Assembly (NCBI GenBank): GCA_016707895.1
Contig: JADJGV010000010.1
Location: 62,001-126,000 of the forward strand
Reading direction: 5' to 3'
DNA length: 64,000 nucleotides
From: Myxococcales bacterium
GTDB lineage: Bacteria > Myxococcota_A > Polyangia > Haliangiales > Haliangiaceae
Under the pieces are notes generated by a model. It did not search any database. It was given only the letters and a program-made list of their open reading frames with translations, and was not told the origin of the DNA. This document shows, one piece after another, positions 16,924-25,586 of the stretch (position 1 is the first letter of the stretch; each line of letters starts with the position of its first letter). Position numbers and translations under genes: made by a program.

Positions 16924-17913
16924 CTAGGGTTGCTTGGTCATGACCAGAGAAACGGTGATCGGGATCCGATCGGCGTCGAACGAGTCGGCGCTGCCGCGCA
17001 GGCCGCTCCCCTTCACGGTGATCGCCAGGTCGGCGCTCACCAGCAGGGTCGGGGTGTCGGCGCCGACGCCCAGCCGCACGCGGCCGTCGCGGTCGGGCAC
17101 GCGCAGGTTGCCGGTGATCTCGACCGGCAGCTGCTCGCCGAGGAAGTCGAGCCGCGCCGCGGCCCGGAAGGCGATCTGCGCCGGCCCGTCTTGCCGCGCC
17201 GCCACGAGCTTCTCGATCGTCAGCCCGATGCGCGGGAACTTCGCCACCGCCAGGTACTTCTCCTTGGCGTGGCTGGTGCGCATGTCGACGCCGGTGTCGA
17301 CGGTGCTGGCATCGACCGACACCGCCGCGGTGAAGGCGCGCGTGAGATCACCGGGGTCGCCGTCCCAGGCGCCGTCGAGGCCTCCGCCGAAGCGCGCCTC
17401 GAACGTCTCCTGGCCGGCGCTCACCTTCGCGGTGATCGCGCTGCCCACGTGGGCCACGACCTGATAACGCCCCGCCGGGAGCGCCAGCCGCCCCTCGATG
17501 CCCTCGGTCGGCGCCGCCGCGGTCGCGCCCGCCGGCAAGGTCTCGCGCCCGGTGTCGGGCCCGAAGCCCGTCGCGAACGCGAAGATCGGCAACAGGATCG
17601 GCAGCGCGCCGCCGACGCCGACCACGCCGCGCGCCCAGCGCACCGGCGTGCCGCGCTTCCGCTCCCACCGACGGATCAACCACGCCGCACCGAGCACGCC
17701 GACGGTGATCGCCCCCAGGATCGCCAGCACCTCGAGGCCCAGCCACACGGGCCCGCCGGCCTGCACCCGCCAGCCGAGGTCGGGATCGGGCACGTAGAAC
17801 CGCTTGTGGACCGCGGTGTAGACGTTCCCGGATCCCTGCATCGCCCACCGCACGCCGCCCGCACCCACGGCCACCGCGGGCGCGATCGCGAGCAAGAACG
17901 GGCTGCGGGGCAT
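16924..17913 (-). CDS. Membrane-anchored YceI-like protein
   Basis: A 329-residue protein from ATG 17913 (MPRSPFLLAIAPAVAVGAGG); another ATG 36 bases upstream is possible. It has about three hydrophobic segments in the first 115 residues, separated by a PDPDLGWRV loop, followed by an extracytoplasmic domain with YceI-like features (DTGVDMRTSHAKEKYLAVAK, LPVEITGNLRV). Fusing a multi-pass membrane module to YceI recalls cytochrome b561-YceI fusions, but I see no obvious haem-ligand His pattern. It lies upstream of the YceI lipoprotein in the same direction. Confidence 0.7.
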   Translation of the reverse strand: MPRSPFLLAIAPAVAVGAGGVRWAMQGSGNVYTAVHKRFYVPDPDLGWRVQAGGPVWLGLEVLAILGAITVGVLGAAWLIRRWERKRGTPVRWARGVVGVGGALPILLPIFAFATGFGPDTGRETLPAGATAAAPTEGIEGRLALPAGRYQVVAHVGSAITAKVSAGQETFEARFGGGLDGAWDGDPGDLTRAFTAAVSVDASTVDTGVDMRTSHAKEKYLAVAKFPRIGLTIEKLVAARQDGPAQIAFRAAARLDFLGEQLPVEITGNLRVPDRDGRVRLGVGADTPTLLVSADLAITVKGSGLRGSADSFDADRIPITVSLVMTKQP

Positions 17914-18069
17914 GGCGTCCGTTATGGCGGCGATCCCGCCGCTCGGCAATCACCCCGCGCGCGACACACTGTTCGGCGAGCTAGAAAGTGACGATCACGG
18001 CGCAATACCCGTGCCGCGGCCACACATGTCGCGCCGACGCGACAACTCGCCCGCGCCGCCGCCCACCGC

Positions 18070-18213
18070 TCACGACGTCGGCGCCGCGGCGTCCCCCTCG
18101 ACGGTGCGCGGCGGCGCGTCCTCCAGCCCGAGCTGCTTCGAGACCTTCTTGAACAGGGCGGCGCCCAGCGAGAGCGCGAAGCCGGTCACCACGGCGCGAA
18201 CGAAGAGCTGCAT
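18070..18213 (-). CDS. Small (47-residue) predicted membrane protein
   Basis: ATG-started frame with one hydrophobic helix (VRAVVTGFALSLGAALF) followed by KKVSKQLGLEDAPPR and an acidic tail. It lies 26 bp downstream of aguB on the same strand. Codon third positions are GC-rich as in neighbouring genes. Function is unknown; small size makes the call moderate. Confidence 0.5.
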   Translation of the reverse strand: MQLFVRAVVTGFALSLGAALFKKVSKQLGLEDAPPRTVEGDAAAPTS

Positions 18214-18239
18214 GCCCCCATGATAGCGCGCGGTCCGCG

Positions 18240-19103
18240 CTACTTCACCAGGCGACCGTAGAGCTCGGGCCGCCGGTCGCGGAAGAACCCCATCGACGCC
18301 CGCGCCCGCTGCAGCCGGTCCAGGTCGAACGTCGCCAGCGCGACGCCGGCCTCGGTCCGATCGAGCTCGGCCAGCTTGTCGCCGCGGTGATCGCAGACGA
18401 ACGAGCTGCCGTGGAACGTGATGGCGCCGCCGGTCGCGGCATCCCCCTCGACGCCGACGCGGTTGGACGCGATCACCCCGACCTGGTTGGCGATCGCGTG
18501 CCCGATCATCACCCGCTGCCAGCTGTCCTTCGAGTCGAAGTCGGGCTCCTCGGGCTCGGTGCCGATCGCCGTCGGGTAGAACAGCAGGTCGGCGCCGGCC
18601 AGCGCCATCGCCCGCGCGCACTCGGGGAACCACTGGTCCCAGCAGATGCCGACCCCGATGGTCGCGTAGCGCGTGGCGAACGCCATGAAGCCGGTGTTGC
18701 CGGGCTTGAAGAAGAACTTCTCCTGGTAGCCCGGCCCGTCGGGGATGTGGCTCTTGCGGTAGGTGCCCAGGTGCCCGCCGTCGGCGTCGAGCACCGCCAC
18801 CGAGTTGTAGTACTCCGGCCCGTCCTGCTCGAAGAACGACACCGGGATCACCACGCCCAGCTCGCGCGCCAGCGCCGCCATCGCCGCGATCGTCGGGTGC
18901 GCCGCCGCCGGCCGCGCGCGCAGGAAGTCGTCCTCGCGCTGCTGCCGACAGAAGTAGTGCCCCTCGAACAGCTCCGACGGCAACACGATCTGCGCGCCGC
19001 GCGCCGCCGCGGCGCGGATCAGCTCGCTGACCCGCGCGACGTTGGTCGCGACGTCGTCGGTCAGCGCGCACTGCAGCGCCGCGACGGTGACGGTCCGGCT
19101 CAT
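18240..19103 (-). CDS. aguB: N-carbamoylputrescine amidase
   Basis: A 287-residue nitrilase-superfamily enzyme. The catalytic triad is visible: Glu44 (LPSELFEGHYF), Lys117 (YRKSHIPDG) and Cys154 (GVGICWDQWFPE). It hydrolyses N-carbamoylputrescine to putrescine, CO2 and ammonia. The ATG overlaps the aguA stop (ATGA, 19100-19103), so the two enzymes of the agmatine route are translationally coupled. Confidence 0.94.
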   Translation of the reverse strand: MSRTVTVAALQCALTDDVATNVARVSELIRAAAARGAQIVLPSELFEGHYFCRQQREDDFLRARPAAAHPTIAAMAALARELGVVIPVSFFEQDGPEYYNSVAVLDADGGHLGTYRKSHIPDGPGYQEKFFFKPGNTGFMAFATRYATIGVGICWDQWFPECARAMALAGADLLFYPTAIGTEPEEPDFDSKDSWQRVMIGHAIANQVGVIASNRVGVEGDAATGGAITFHGSSFVCDHRGDKLAELDRTEAGVALATFDLDRLQRARASMGFFRDRRPELYGRLVK

Positions 19104-20137
19104 GGCGCGGGCTCCTGCTGGGTCGTGCAGTGGAAGCCGCCGCCGCCGACCAGGATCGGGTAGCAGTCGACGCCGACCGTGCGCCGCCCGGGGAACAGCG
19201 CGGCGATCGCGGCCACCGCCGCGTCGTCGCTGGCCGCGCGGTAGGTCGGCACCACCACCGTCGAGTTGCCGATGTAAAAGTTCATGTAGCTGGCCGGCAT
19301 GATCGCGCCGGTCGCGTCCTGCACCAGGCCCGGCGACGGCACGGTCACCACCTCGAGCGCCCGGCCGCGGGCGTCCTTGGCCGCGCGCAGATCGGCGATG
19401 ATGCCGTCGAGCGCCTCGCGGTTGGGATCGTCGCCGGTGGGCGCCATCGCCGCCACCACGCCGGGCGCGACGAACCGCGCCAGGGTGTCGATGTGACCGT
19501 CGGTGTGGTCGTTCTCGAGGCCGCGATCCAGCCAGATCACGTGGTCGACACCCAGCGAATCCTCGAGCAGCTTGGTCGCCGCGGCCTGATCGACGCCGGG
19601 GTTGCGGGCGCCGCCCAGCAGGCACTGCTTGGTGGTCAGCACCGTGCCCTCGCCGTCGACCTCGACCGCGCCGCCCTCGAGCACGAAGCCCTGGTCCCAC
19701 GCCGGCACGCCGGCCGCGCCCGCCACCCAGGTCGACACCGACGCGTCGCCCGGCATGAGGTACTTGCCGCCCCAGCCGTTCCAGTGGAAGCACGCCGCGG
19801 CCCGCTCGTGGCCGCGGGTGACGAAGATCGGCCCGGTGTCGCGCAGCCAGACGTCGCCGTAGTGGGCGCGGTGGAAGCGCACGCCGCCGGCGGCGGCGCC
19901 GAGGTGCGCGCGGGCGTCGGCCTCGAGCGCCGCGCTCGCGCACAAGAGCTCGACCCGCTCGCCGCGCGGGCCGCTCGGGCCGCGGTCGACGATCGCGGTG
20001 ATCATCTGGGCCAGGGCCGCCCGCGGCCCGTCGAGCCCCTCGGCCCACTCGTCGGCCAGGTGCGGCCAGGCGGTCCAGACTGCGGTGTGGCGGCTCCACT
20101 CGGCGGGCTGGCGAAAGCCGTGTTCCTTCGCGCGCAT
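19100..20137 (-). CDS. aguA: Agmatine deiminase
   Basis: A 345-residue enzyme of the peptidylarginine-deiminase fold. It has DVWLRDTGPIFV, the NDHTDGHIDTLARF motif with catalytic His/Asp, YMNFYIGN, and the nucleophile Cys337 in GGFHCTTQQEP. It converts agmatine to N-carbamoylputrescine, the substrate of AguB. A PLP fold-III decarboxylase elsewhere in the window (30.1 kb) could belong to polyamine metabolism but is not linked. Confidence 0.95.
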   Translation of the reverse strand: MRAKEHGFRQPAEWSRHTAVWTAWPHLADEWAEGLDGPRAALAQMITAIVDRGPSGPRGERVELLCASAALEADARAHLGAAAGGVRFHRAHYGDVWLRDTGPIFVTRGHERAAACFHWNGWGGKYLMPGDASVSTWVAGAAGVPAWDQGFVLEGGAVEVDGEGTVLTTKQCLLGGARNPGVDQAAATKLLEDSLGVDHVIWLDRGLENDHTDGHIDTLARFVAPGVVAAMAPTGDDPNREALDGIIADLRAAKDARGRALEVVTVPSPGLVQDATGAIMPASYMNFYIGNSTVVVPTYRAASDDAAVAAIAALFPGRRTVGVDCYPILVGGGGFHCTTQQEPAP

Positions 20138-20204
20138 GGGCGGTGCTTAGCACACCGGTCCAGCGGGTCCCAGACAGGCGGTGACAGACGATGTGGCGTG
20201 GGCG

Positions 20205-20218
20205 GCGAAAGTTTTCGC
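20205..20218. promoter_or_regulatory. Inverted repeat GCGAAA-GT-TTTCGC in divergent promoter region
   Basis: A perfect 6-bp inverted repeat in the 165-bp region between aguA (-) and the VWA lipoprotein (+). It is the only AT-leaning patch there and is a plausible operator or promoter element. Confidence 0.4.
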
Positions 20219-20302
20219 GCGACCGCCGCGCGGGCCTGGTGTTAGGTTCCGCGCGTCGCCCGCTGGGGAGCATGGCGACGCGACCGTCACCGGGAGATGT
20301 TC

Positions 20303-21319
20303 ATGCGCCGATCGTTCGTCCGTCACCTCGCCCCCTCGCTCATGCTCGTCGCGGCCGCCTGCGGCCCCGCTGCCACCGGCGGCGGGGACGACGACGACGA
20401 TCAGCCGGCCATCGACGCCGGCTTCGACAACGACAGCACCACGCCGCCGGTGACCGAGGAGTGCCGCAAGATGGACCTCATCTTCGTCATCGACGACTCG
20501 GGCTCGATGGAGGAGGAGCAGACCAACCTCGCCTCGAACTTCCCGATGTTCGCGTCGCTGCTGAACAGCTACACGATCTCGACCGGCGAGACCCTCGACT
20601 ACCGCGCGGCGATCACCACCACCGGCATCACCGCCAACATCACGATCGCGGCGCCGCAGATCCCCGGCTTCCCGCCGTTCCCGCCGATCCAGCAGCCGCA
20701 GACCGGCCTCGACGGCAAGTTCAAGCAGGCGTGCGGCATGACCCGGCCGTGGCTCGAGCGCACCGATCCGAACATGGCGACGACGTTCGCGTGCAACGCC
20801 GACGTCGGCACCAGCGGCCCCGCGATCGAGATGCCGCTGCGCGCCAGCGAGCTGGCCGCGACCCTGGCCACCAACCCCGGCTTCCTGCGCGAGGACGCGC
20901 TGCTGGGCATCGTGATCCTCACCGACGAGGACGACTGCTCGCGCACGTCGACCACGTTCACCACCGCCGGCGACAACTGCGCCACCAACGGCGACACCGG
21001 CCTCGAGATGCCGAGCGAGATCATCGCGACCCTCGATCAGGTCAAGGGCGAGCGCGGCCGCTGGGCCGCGGCGATCATCGCCGGCCAGACCTCGTGCTCG
21101 TCGAGCTTCGGCATGGCCGAGGAGGGCATCCGCCTCAAGCAGTTCCAGCAGGCCGCCGGCACCAACGTCATCTACGGCGACATCTGCGCCGGCAACCTCG
21201 CGCCGGCGTTGCAGCAGGCGCTCGAGTCGTTCCAGGCCGCGTGCGAGAACTTCCCGCCGATCGGCCGCCAGGCCCCGCCGCCCGCGCCGACCTCGGCCGG
21301 GTCGTCGTCGCTCAATTGA
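20303..21319 (+). CDS. VWA-domain lipoprotein
   Basis: A 338-residue lipoprotein. GGGAG at 20292-20296 lies six bases before ATG 20303 but abuts ATG 20297, so the later start is preferred. Lipobox VAAAC is followed by an acidic DDDDD linker. The VWA domain starts at MDLIFVIDDSGSMEEEQ (MIDAS DxSGS), and VILTDEDDCS lies later. Several Cys pairs suggest disulfides. Probably a surface-bound binding protein. Its last codons AAT TGA share the palindrome TCAATTGA with the convergent neighbour. Confidence 0.85.
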   Translation: MRRSFVRHLAPSLMLVAAACGPAATGGGDDDDDQPAIDAGFDNDSTTPPVTEECRKMDLIFVIDDSGSMEEEQTNLASNFPMFASLLNSYTISTGETLDYRAAITTTGITANITIAAPQIPGFPPFPPIQQPQTGLDGKFKQACGMTRPWLERTDPNMATTFACNADVGTSGPAIEMPLRASELAATLATNPGFLREDALLGIVILTDEDDCSRTSTTFTTAGDNCATNGDTGLEMPSEIIATLDQVKGERGRWAAAIIAGQTSCSSSFGMAEEGIRLKQFQQAAGTNVIYGDICAGNLAPALQQALESFQAACENFPPIGRQAPPPAPTSAGSSSLN

Positions 21320-21884
21320 AGTAGTAGCGCAGGCCGACGGCGGCGTTGACGTCGAAGTAGAACCCGTCGTTGTGATCGAAGGCGTCGACCCGGTCGTCGC
21401 GATCGATCAGCAGGTCGCCGACCAGCGCCAGCTCGACGAAGATGTCGAGCGGCGTCCGGTTGAGGTCGAAGGAGATGCCGATCGGCGCGCGCACGCCCAG
21501 CGCGGCGCCGCGGTGGTAGTGGTCGCCGTGCGCCCAGTCGTACGAGAAGAAGCGCCCGCCGATGCCGATGTACAGCGGCAGCTCGAACTCCGGCGGCGAC
21601 GCCAGCACCACCGGGTGCCACAGGTAGTCGGCGTGGAGGTGGAGGCCGCTGCGGCCGCGGCCGTAGCCGTAGCCGTTGCCGCCGATGCCGAAGTCGATGG
21701 CGGTCGAACGACCGACGAAGTACTTGCCCGAGAGCCCGGTCGGCGCGCCGAGCATGATGCCGAGGCCGAACGTCTTGTTGGCGGTGAAGGTCGACGCCCG
21801 GCGGGTGGGACGCGGGCGCGCGTCGGCGGTGGCCACCAGGCCCAGGAGCACGGCGGCGACGATGTAGGCGGTGATGCGCTGCAT
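21312..21884 (-). CDS. Exported outer-membrane beta-barrel-like protein (DUF3996-like)
   Basis: A 190-residue protein starting at MQRITAYIVAAVLLGLVATA, a signal peptide cut near ADA|RPR. Alternating strands (TFGLGIMLGAPTGLSGKYFV, ELPLYIGIGGRFF, LDIFVELALVGDLL) and the terminal aromatic LRYYFN are typical of small outer-membrane barrels. Function is unknown. Longer upstream in-frame extension is rejected because the signal peptide is at this ATG. It overlaps the VWA gene by 8 bp tail-to-tail. Confidence 0.75.
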   Translation of the reverse strand: MQRITAYIVAAVLLGLVATADARPRPTRRASTFTANKTFGLGIMLGAPTGLSGKYFVGRSTAIDFGIGGNGYGYGRGRSGLHLHADYLWHPVVLASPPEFELPLYIGIGGRFFSYDWAHGDHYHRGAALGVRAPIGISFDLNRTPLDIFVELALVGDLLIDRDDRVDAFDHNDGFYFDVNAAVGLRYYFN

Positions 21885-21974
21885 GATCGTGGATAGTAGC
21901 AAGCCTGGGTCCGCTTCCCGTGCCCGTGATCTCGGACAGTTGGCTCCACCGCCGAGGAACCCAACGGTTCTCGA

Positions 21975-21988
21975 GAGCCGATCGGCTC
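21975..21988. promoter_or_regulatory. 14-bp perfect palindrome GAGCCGATCGGCTC
   Basis: It lies in the 190-bp divergent region between the beta-barrel gene (-) and the SDR gene (+), and is followed by two GGCTCCAG copies. It is a candidate operator for either gene. Confidence 0.4.
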
Positions 21989-22074
21989 CAGTTCGGCTCC
22001 AGCGCCACGCCGCGAGACGGTGTTTTCCTGACCCCGGGATGGCGGGCGGCGCCGGGCTGCCTACCATCGGCCCC

Positions 22075-22776
22075 ATGACCCTCGCGCTCGACCTCTCGGA
22101 TCGTCATGTCGTGATCACCGGCGCCAGCGGCGGGCTGGGCGGCGCCGTCGTCGCGCACCTCGTCGCCGCCGGCGCGACCGTCCACGCGCCGCTGATGGAG
22201 GCCGCCGTGCCCCCGGCCGCGACGTGGCTCGCGCACCCGCAGGTCGACGCCCGGCCCGGCGTCGACGGCGGCGACGAGGCCGCGCTCGCCGCGTACTTCG
22301 CGAGCCTGCCGACGCCGTGGGCGTCGATCCACCTGGTCGGCGGCTACGCCGGCGCGGCGCTCGTCGACACCACGCTGGCCGACTTCGACCGCATGATCGC
22401 GATGAACGCGCGCACCTGCTTCCTGGCCACGCGCGAGGCCGCGCGGCGCATGCGCGGCCACGGCGGCCGCATCGTCAACGTCGCGGCGCGGCCGGCGCTG
22501 GTGCCGACCGCCGGCCTGGTGGCGTACGCCGCGTCGAAGGCCGCGGTGGTGGCGATCACCCAGGGCGCCGCCGCCGAGCTGTCGTCCGAGGGCGTCTTCG
22601 TCAACGCGATCGTGCCGTCGATCATCGACACCCCGGCCAACCGCGCCGCGATGCCCGACGCCGACTTCGCGCGCTGGCCCAAGCCGGCCGAGCTGGCGGC
22701 GGCGATCGGCTACCTGGCCAGCCCGGCCAACGCGCTGACCTCGGGCGCGCTGGTGCCGGTCTACGGGCGGGCCTGA
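22075..22776 (+). CDS. Short-chain dehydrogenase/reductase family protein lacking the catalytic Ser
   Basis: A 233-residue SDR. The cofactor motif is VVITGASGGLGGAVVAHL (TGxxxGxG), and YAASKAAVVAITQG carries the active-site Tyr and Lys. The usual Ser before it (NxSS) is replaced: the sequence is RIVNVAARPALVPTAG. The NAG-type Asn region is also altered (NVAAR). It may bind NAD(P) without normal dehydrogenase chemistry or use another residue. The start is ATG 22075. Confidence 0.85.
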   Translation: MTLALDLSDRHVVITGASGGLGGAVVAHLVAAGATVHAPLMEAAVPPAATWLAHPQVDARPGVDGGDEAALAAYFASLPTPWASIHLVGGYAGAALVDTTLADFDRMIAMNARTCFLATREAARRMRGHGGRIVNVAARPALVPTAGLVAYAASKAAVVAITQGAAAELSSEGVFVNAIVPSIIDTPANRAAMPDADFARWPKPAELAAAIGYLASPANALTSGALVPVYGRA

Positions 22777-22794
22777 GCGGCGCGCTCCGGCTGC

Positions 22795-22811
22795 TGTCCG
22801 CGGCCCGGACA
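22795..22811. repeat. Inverted repeat TGTCCG-CGGCC-CGGACA
   Basis: Located in the 78-bp gap between the SDR and the kinase genes. The arms match the TCCGG elements at 7.6 and 12.85 kb. It could serve as a terminator for the SDR. Confidence 0.5.
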
Positions 22812-22854
22812 CCGCCGGCGCGCGCGGTCGCGGGCGGTGGCGTAGACTCCGGAG

Positions 22855-25545
22855 GTGATCGACGATCCGACGAGCCCGGGCCCAGGGCCGGACGCCGCGA
22901 CCGTCGACGCCTCGCCGGGCTCGGGCTCGACGGCCGTGCTGCCCACCGCGGCCGGCGACCGCTTCGGGCGGTTCCGGGTCGAGGGCATGCTGGGCGCGGG
23001 CGGCATGGGCGTCGTGTTCGCCGCCCACGACCCGCTGCTCGATCGCCAGGTCGCGATCAAGGTGATGGCGCAGTCGGCGGACGACACCGACGGCGTGGCC
23101 GCCGAGGCGCGGATGGTGCGTGAGGCCAAGGCCATGGCGCGCCTCACGCACCCCAACGTGGTGCGGGTCTACGAAGCCGGCGCCACCCGGGCCGGCGTGT
23201 TCCTGGTCATGGAGCTGATCGAGGGCACCACGCTGGCCCGCTGGCTCGACGAGCCGCGGCCGTGGCGCGAGGTGCTGGCCCGGTTCGTCAGCGCCGGCCG
23301 GGGCCTGGCCGCGGCCCACGCGGCGGGGCTGGTGCACCGCGACTTCAAGCCCGCCAACGTGCTGCTCGGCGACGACGGCCGCGTGCTGGTCACCGACTTC
23401 GGCCTCGTCGGCGTCGGGACCGAGGCGGCCCAGGCCGGCAGCGCCCGGGTCGTCGCCGACGGCCTCGACCTCACCAGCGGGGCGATGGTCGGCACGCCGC
23501 GCTACATGGCCCCCGAGCAGCACCAGCGCGGCGCCATCGACGCGCGCACCGATCAGTGGTCGTTCTGCGCGTCGATGTGGGAGGCGCTGTACCGCGTCCA
23601 CCCGTTCGCCGCCGACTCGATCGAGGTGCTGGCGATGCGGGTGTGCGTCGACGACCTGGCCCCGCCGGCCGAGCCGCGCGGCGTGCCCGATCGGGTGCGG
23701 GTGATCCTCAGCCGCGGCCTGGCGCGCGATCCCGCGGCCCGCTACCCGACGATGGCGGCGCTCCTGGCCGCGCTCGAGCACGACCCGGCGAAGGCGTGGC
23801 GCCGCGCCGGGATCGCCGCCGGCGCGCTGGCGCTGGTCGCGGTCGCCACCTTCGGCTGGATGCGGGCCGCCGCGCGCCCCGGCGCGATCGGGCCGTGCCG
23901 GACCGCGCCGGTGCCGACCTGGACGTCGGCGCGCCACGCCGAGGTGGCGCGGAAGTTCCACCAGGTGCGCGGCGCCGCCGGCGACGACGCGGTCGCGCGG
24001 GTGGCGGCGCGGCTCACCAGCGCCGATGAGGATCAGCTGCGCGTAACCACCGCGGTGTGCCGCGAGGATCGCCACGACACGTCGGAGTTCTTCGAGCGCG
24101 TCGGCTGCCTGGCGCGGCTGCGCGCCGATCGCGCGGCCCTGATCGACGTGCTCGCGCAGCGCGCGGGCGCCGCGGTGGTCGATGGCGCGGTCGCGGCGGT
24201 GACGAGCCTGCCGGCGGCCGCCAGCTGCCTCGACCCGCGCACCCGCGGCCGCGGCGTGACGACGCTCGGCCCCGAGGCCCGCGTGGCCGCGGCGACGATC
24301 GACGCTCACCTGCAGCAGGCCGAGGCGCTGTTCCGCGCGGGGCTGTACCCCGACGCGCTGGCCGCGGCGCGGGCCGCGGTGGCGGCCGCCGACGCCGACG
24401 CCGCGGTCGGCCTCGAGGCGACCGCCCGCCTCGCGCTCGGCCGCGCCCTCGAGCGGACCGGCGCGATGGCCGAGAGCGAGGCCGAGCTGCGGCAGGCGGC
24501 GCAGCTCGCGGCGACCAGCGGCGACGACGCCACCGTCGCGGCGGCATGGGTCGAGCTCTTGTGGGTCGTCAACCGGGCCCAGCGCCCCGAGGAGGTCCCG
24601 ACGCTGGCGCCGCTGGTCACCGCGGCGGTCGAGCGGGCCGGCAACCCGCCGCGGCTGCGCGCCGATCTGGCGTTCTACCAGGCCGCCGCCATGGTCGAGC
24701 TCGGGCGCTACGACCAGGCGATGCCGCTCCTGACCCAGGCGCTGGCCATCGTCCGCGACGAGCTCGCGGACGCCCCGCTGCCCGCCACGCGCATCCTCAA
24801 CACGATGGCCAACGTCGAGCGATACCGCGGCCACGTCGTCGAGGCGCTCGCGCTCTACGAGCAGGTGGTGACCCGGCGCGAGGCGATCCTCGGCCCCGAT
24901 CACCCCGAGGTCGCGTACGCCCAGGAGAACCTCGGGCAGGCCGAGCTCGACGTCGGCCGCGATGACGACGCGCTGACGCGGTGCCAGCGCGCCGGCCGGA
25001 CCCTGGCGGCGAGCAATGGGCTCGAGCCGACCCGACGGGCCGGCGCGCTGCTGTGTGTCGGCCAGGCCCAGCGCCAGCGCGGGGAGCTCGACGCGGCGGA
25101 GACGACGCTGACCGAGGCGCTCGCGCTAGGCGAGTCGGTCAAGCCGCCGATCGCGCGGTTGCCGTACATCCTGGCCGCGCTCGCGGCCGTCGAGACCGAT
25201 CGCGGCCAGCCGGCCCGCGCGCTGGCCCGCATCGATCGGGCCATCTCGATGATGGACAACCCGGTCGATCGCGTGGAGTTCCTGGTGCCGCGCGCGCGGG
25301 CGCTCAACGACCTCGGCCGCGGCGATCAGGCGCGCCACCAGCTCGAGCTGATCGCCGGCGAGCTCCAGGGCGGCCCGCGGCTGCAGGCCGACTTCGACTT
25401 CCAGCTGGCCCGCGCGCTGTGGGCCGATCGCGCCGCCCGCCCCCGGGCGCGCCAGCTCGCGGCCGCCGCGCGGGCCACGTACGTCGACCGGCACCTCGAC
25501 CGCGACCGTGACGCGGTCGACGCCTGGCTGACCGCGCACCGCTGA
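22855..25545 (+). CDS. Membrane Ser/Thr protein kinase with C-terminal TPR-like sensor region
   Basis: An 896-residue Hanks-type kinase starting at GTG. Visible motifs: glycine loop GAGGMG (residues 47-52), Lys69 in VAIKVM, HRDFKPANV (161), DFG (181) and APEQ near 219. One membrane helix lies at about 318-337 (AGIAAGALALVAVATFGWM). The roughly 550 residues beyond it contain helical repeats of TPR type (LFRAGLYPDALAAARAAVAA, MVELGRYDQAMPLLTQALAI, ALALYEQVVTRREAILGPDH). This is a common myxobacterial architecture for sensing or scaffolding. HRDFKP has Phe instead of the usual Leu, a known tolerated variant. Substrates are unknown. Confidence 0.9.
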   Translation: MIDDPTSPGPGPDAATVDASPGSGSTAVLPTAAGDRFGRFRVEGMLGAGGMGVVFAAHDPLLDRQVAIKVMAQSADDTDGVAAEARMVREAKAMARLTHPNVVRVYEAGATRAGVFLVMELIEGTTLARWLDEPRPWREVLARFVSAGRGLAAAHAAGLVHRDFKPANVLLGDDGRVLVTDFGLVGVGTEAAQAGSARVVADGLDLTSGAMVGTPRYMAPEQHQRGAIDARTDQWSFCASMWEALYRVHPFAADSIEVLAMRVCVDDLAPPAEPRGVPDRVRVILSRGLARDPAARYPTMAALLAALEHDPAKAWRRAGIAAGALALVAVATFGWMRAAARPGAIGPCRTAPVPTWTSARHAEVARKFHQVRGAAGDDAVARVAARLTSADEDQLRVTTAVCREDRHDTSEFFERVGCLARLRADRAALIDVLAQRAGAAVVDGAVAAVTSLPAAASCLDPRTRGRGVTTLGPEARVAAATIDAHLQQAEALFRAGLYPDALAAARAAVAAADADAAVGLEATARLALGRALERTGAMAESEAELRQAAQLAATSGDDATVAAAWVELLWVVNRAQRPEEVPTLAPLVTAAVERAGNPPRLRADLAFYQAAAMVELGRYDQAMPLLTQALAIVRDELADAPLPATRILNTMANVERYRGHVVEALALYEQVVTRREAILGPDHPEVAYAQENLGQAELDVGRDDDALTRCQRAGRTLAASNGLEPTRRAGALLCVGQAQRQRGELDAAETTLTEALALGESVKPPIARLPYILAALAAVETDRGQPARALARIDRAISMMDNPVDRVEFLVPRARALNDLGRGDQARHQLELIAGELQGGPRLQADFDFQLARALWADRAARPRARQLAAAARATYVDRHLDRDRDAVDAWLTAHR

Positions 25546-25586
25546 TCCGGGCTCACCGCCGGCGGGCGTGGGGGTAGGATGCGCGC

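Noticed and set aside
21172..24903. A 1243-codon open frame on the minus strand
   Set aside because: It runs antisense to the SDR and kinase genes, which have clear motifs; its product is His/Arg/Gly-rich shadow composition. High GC removes stop codons from non-coding frames.
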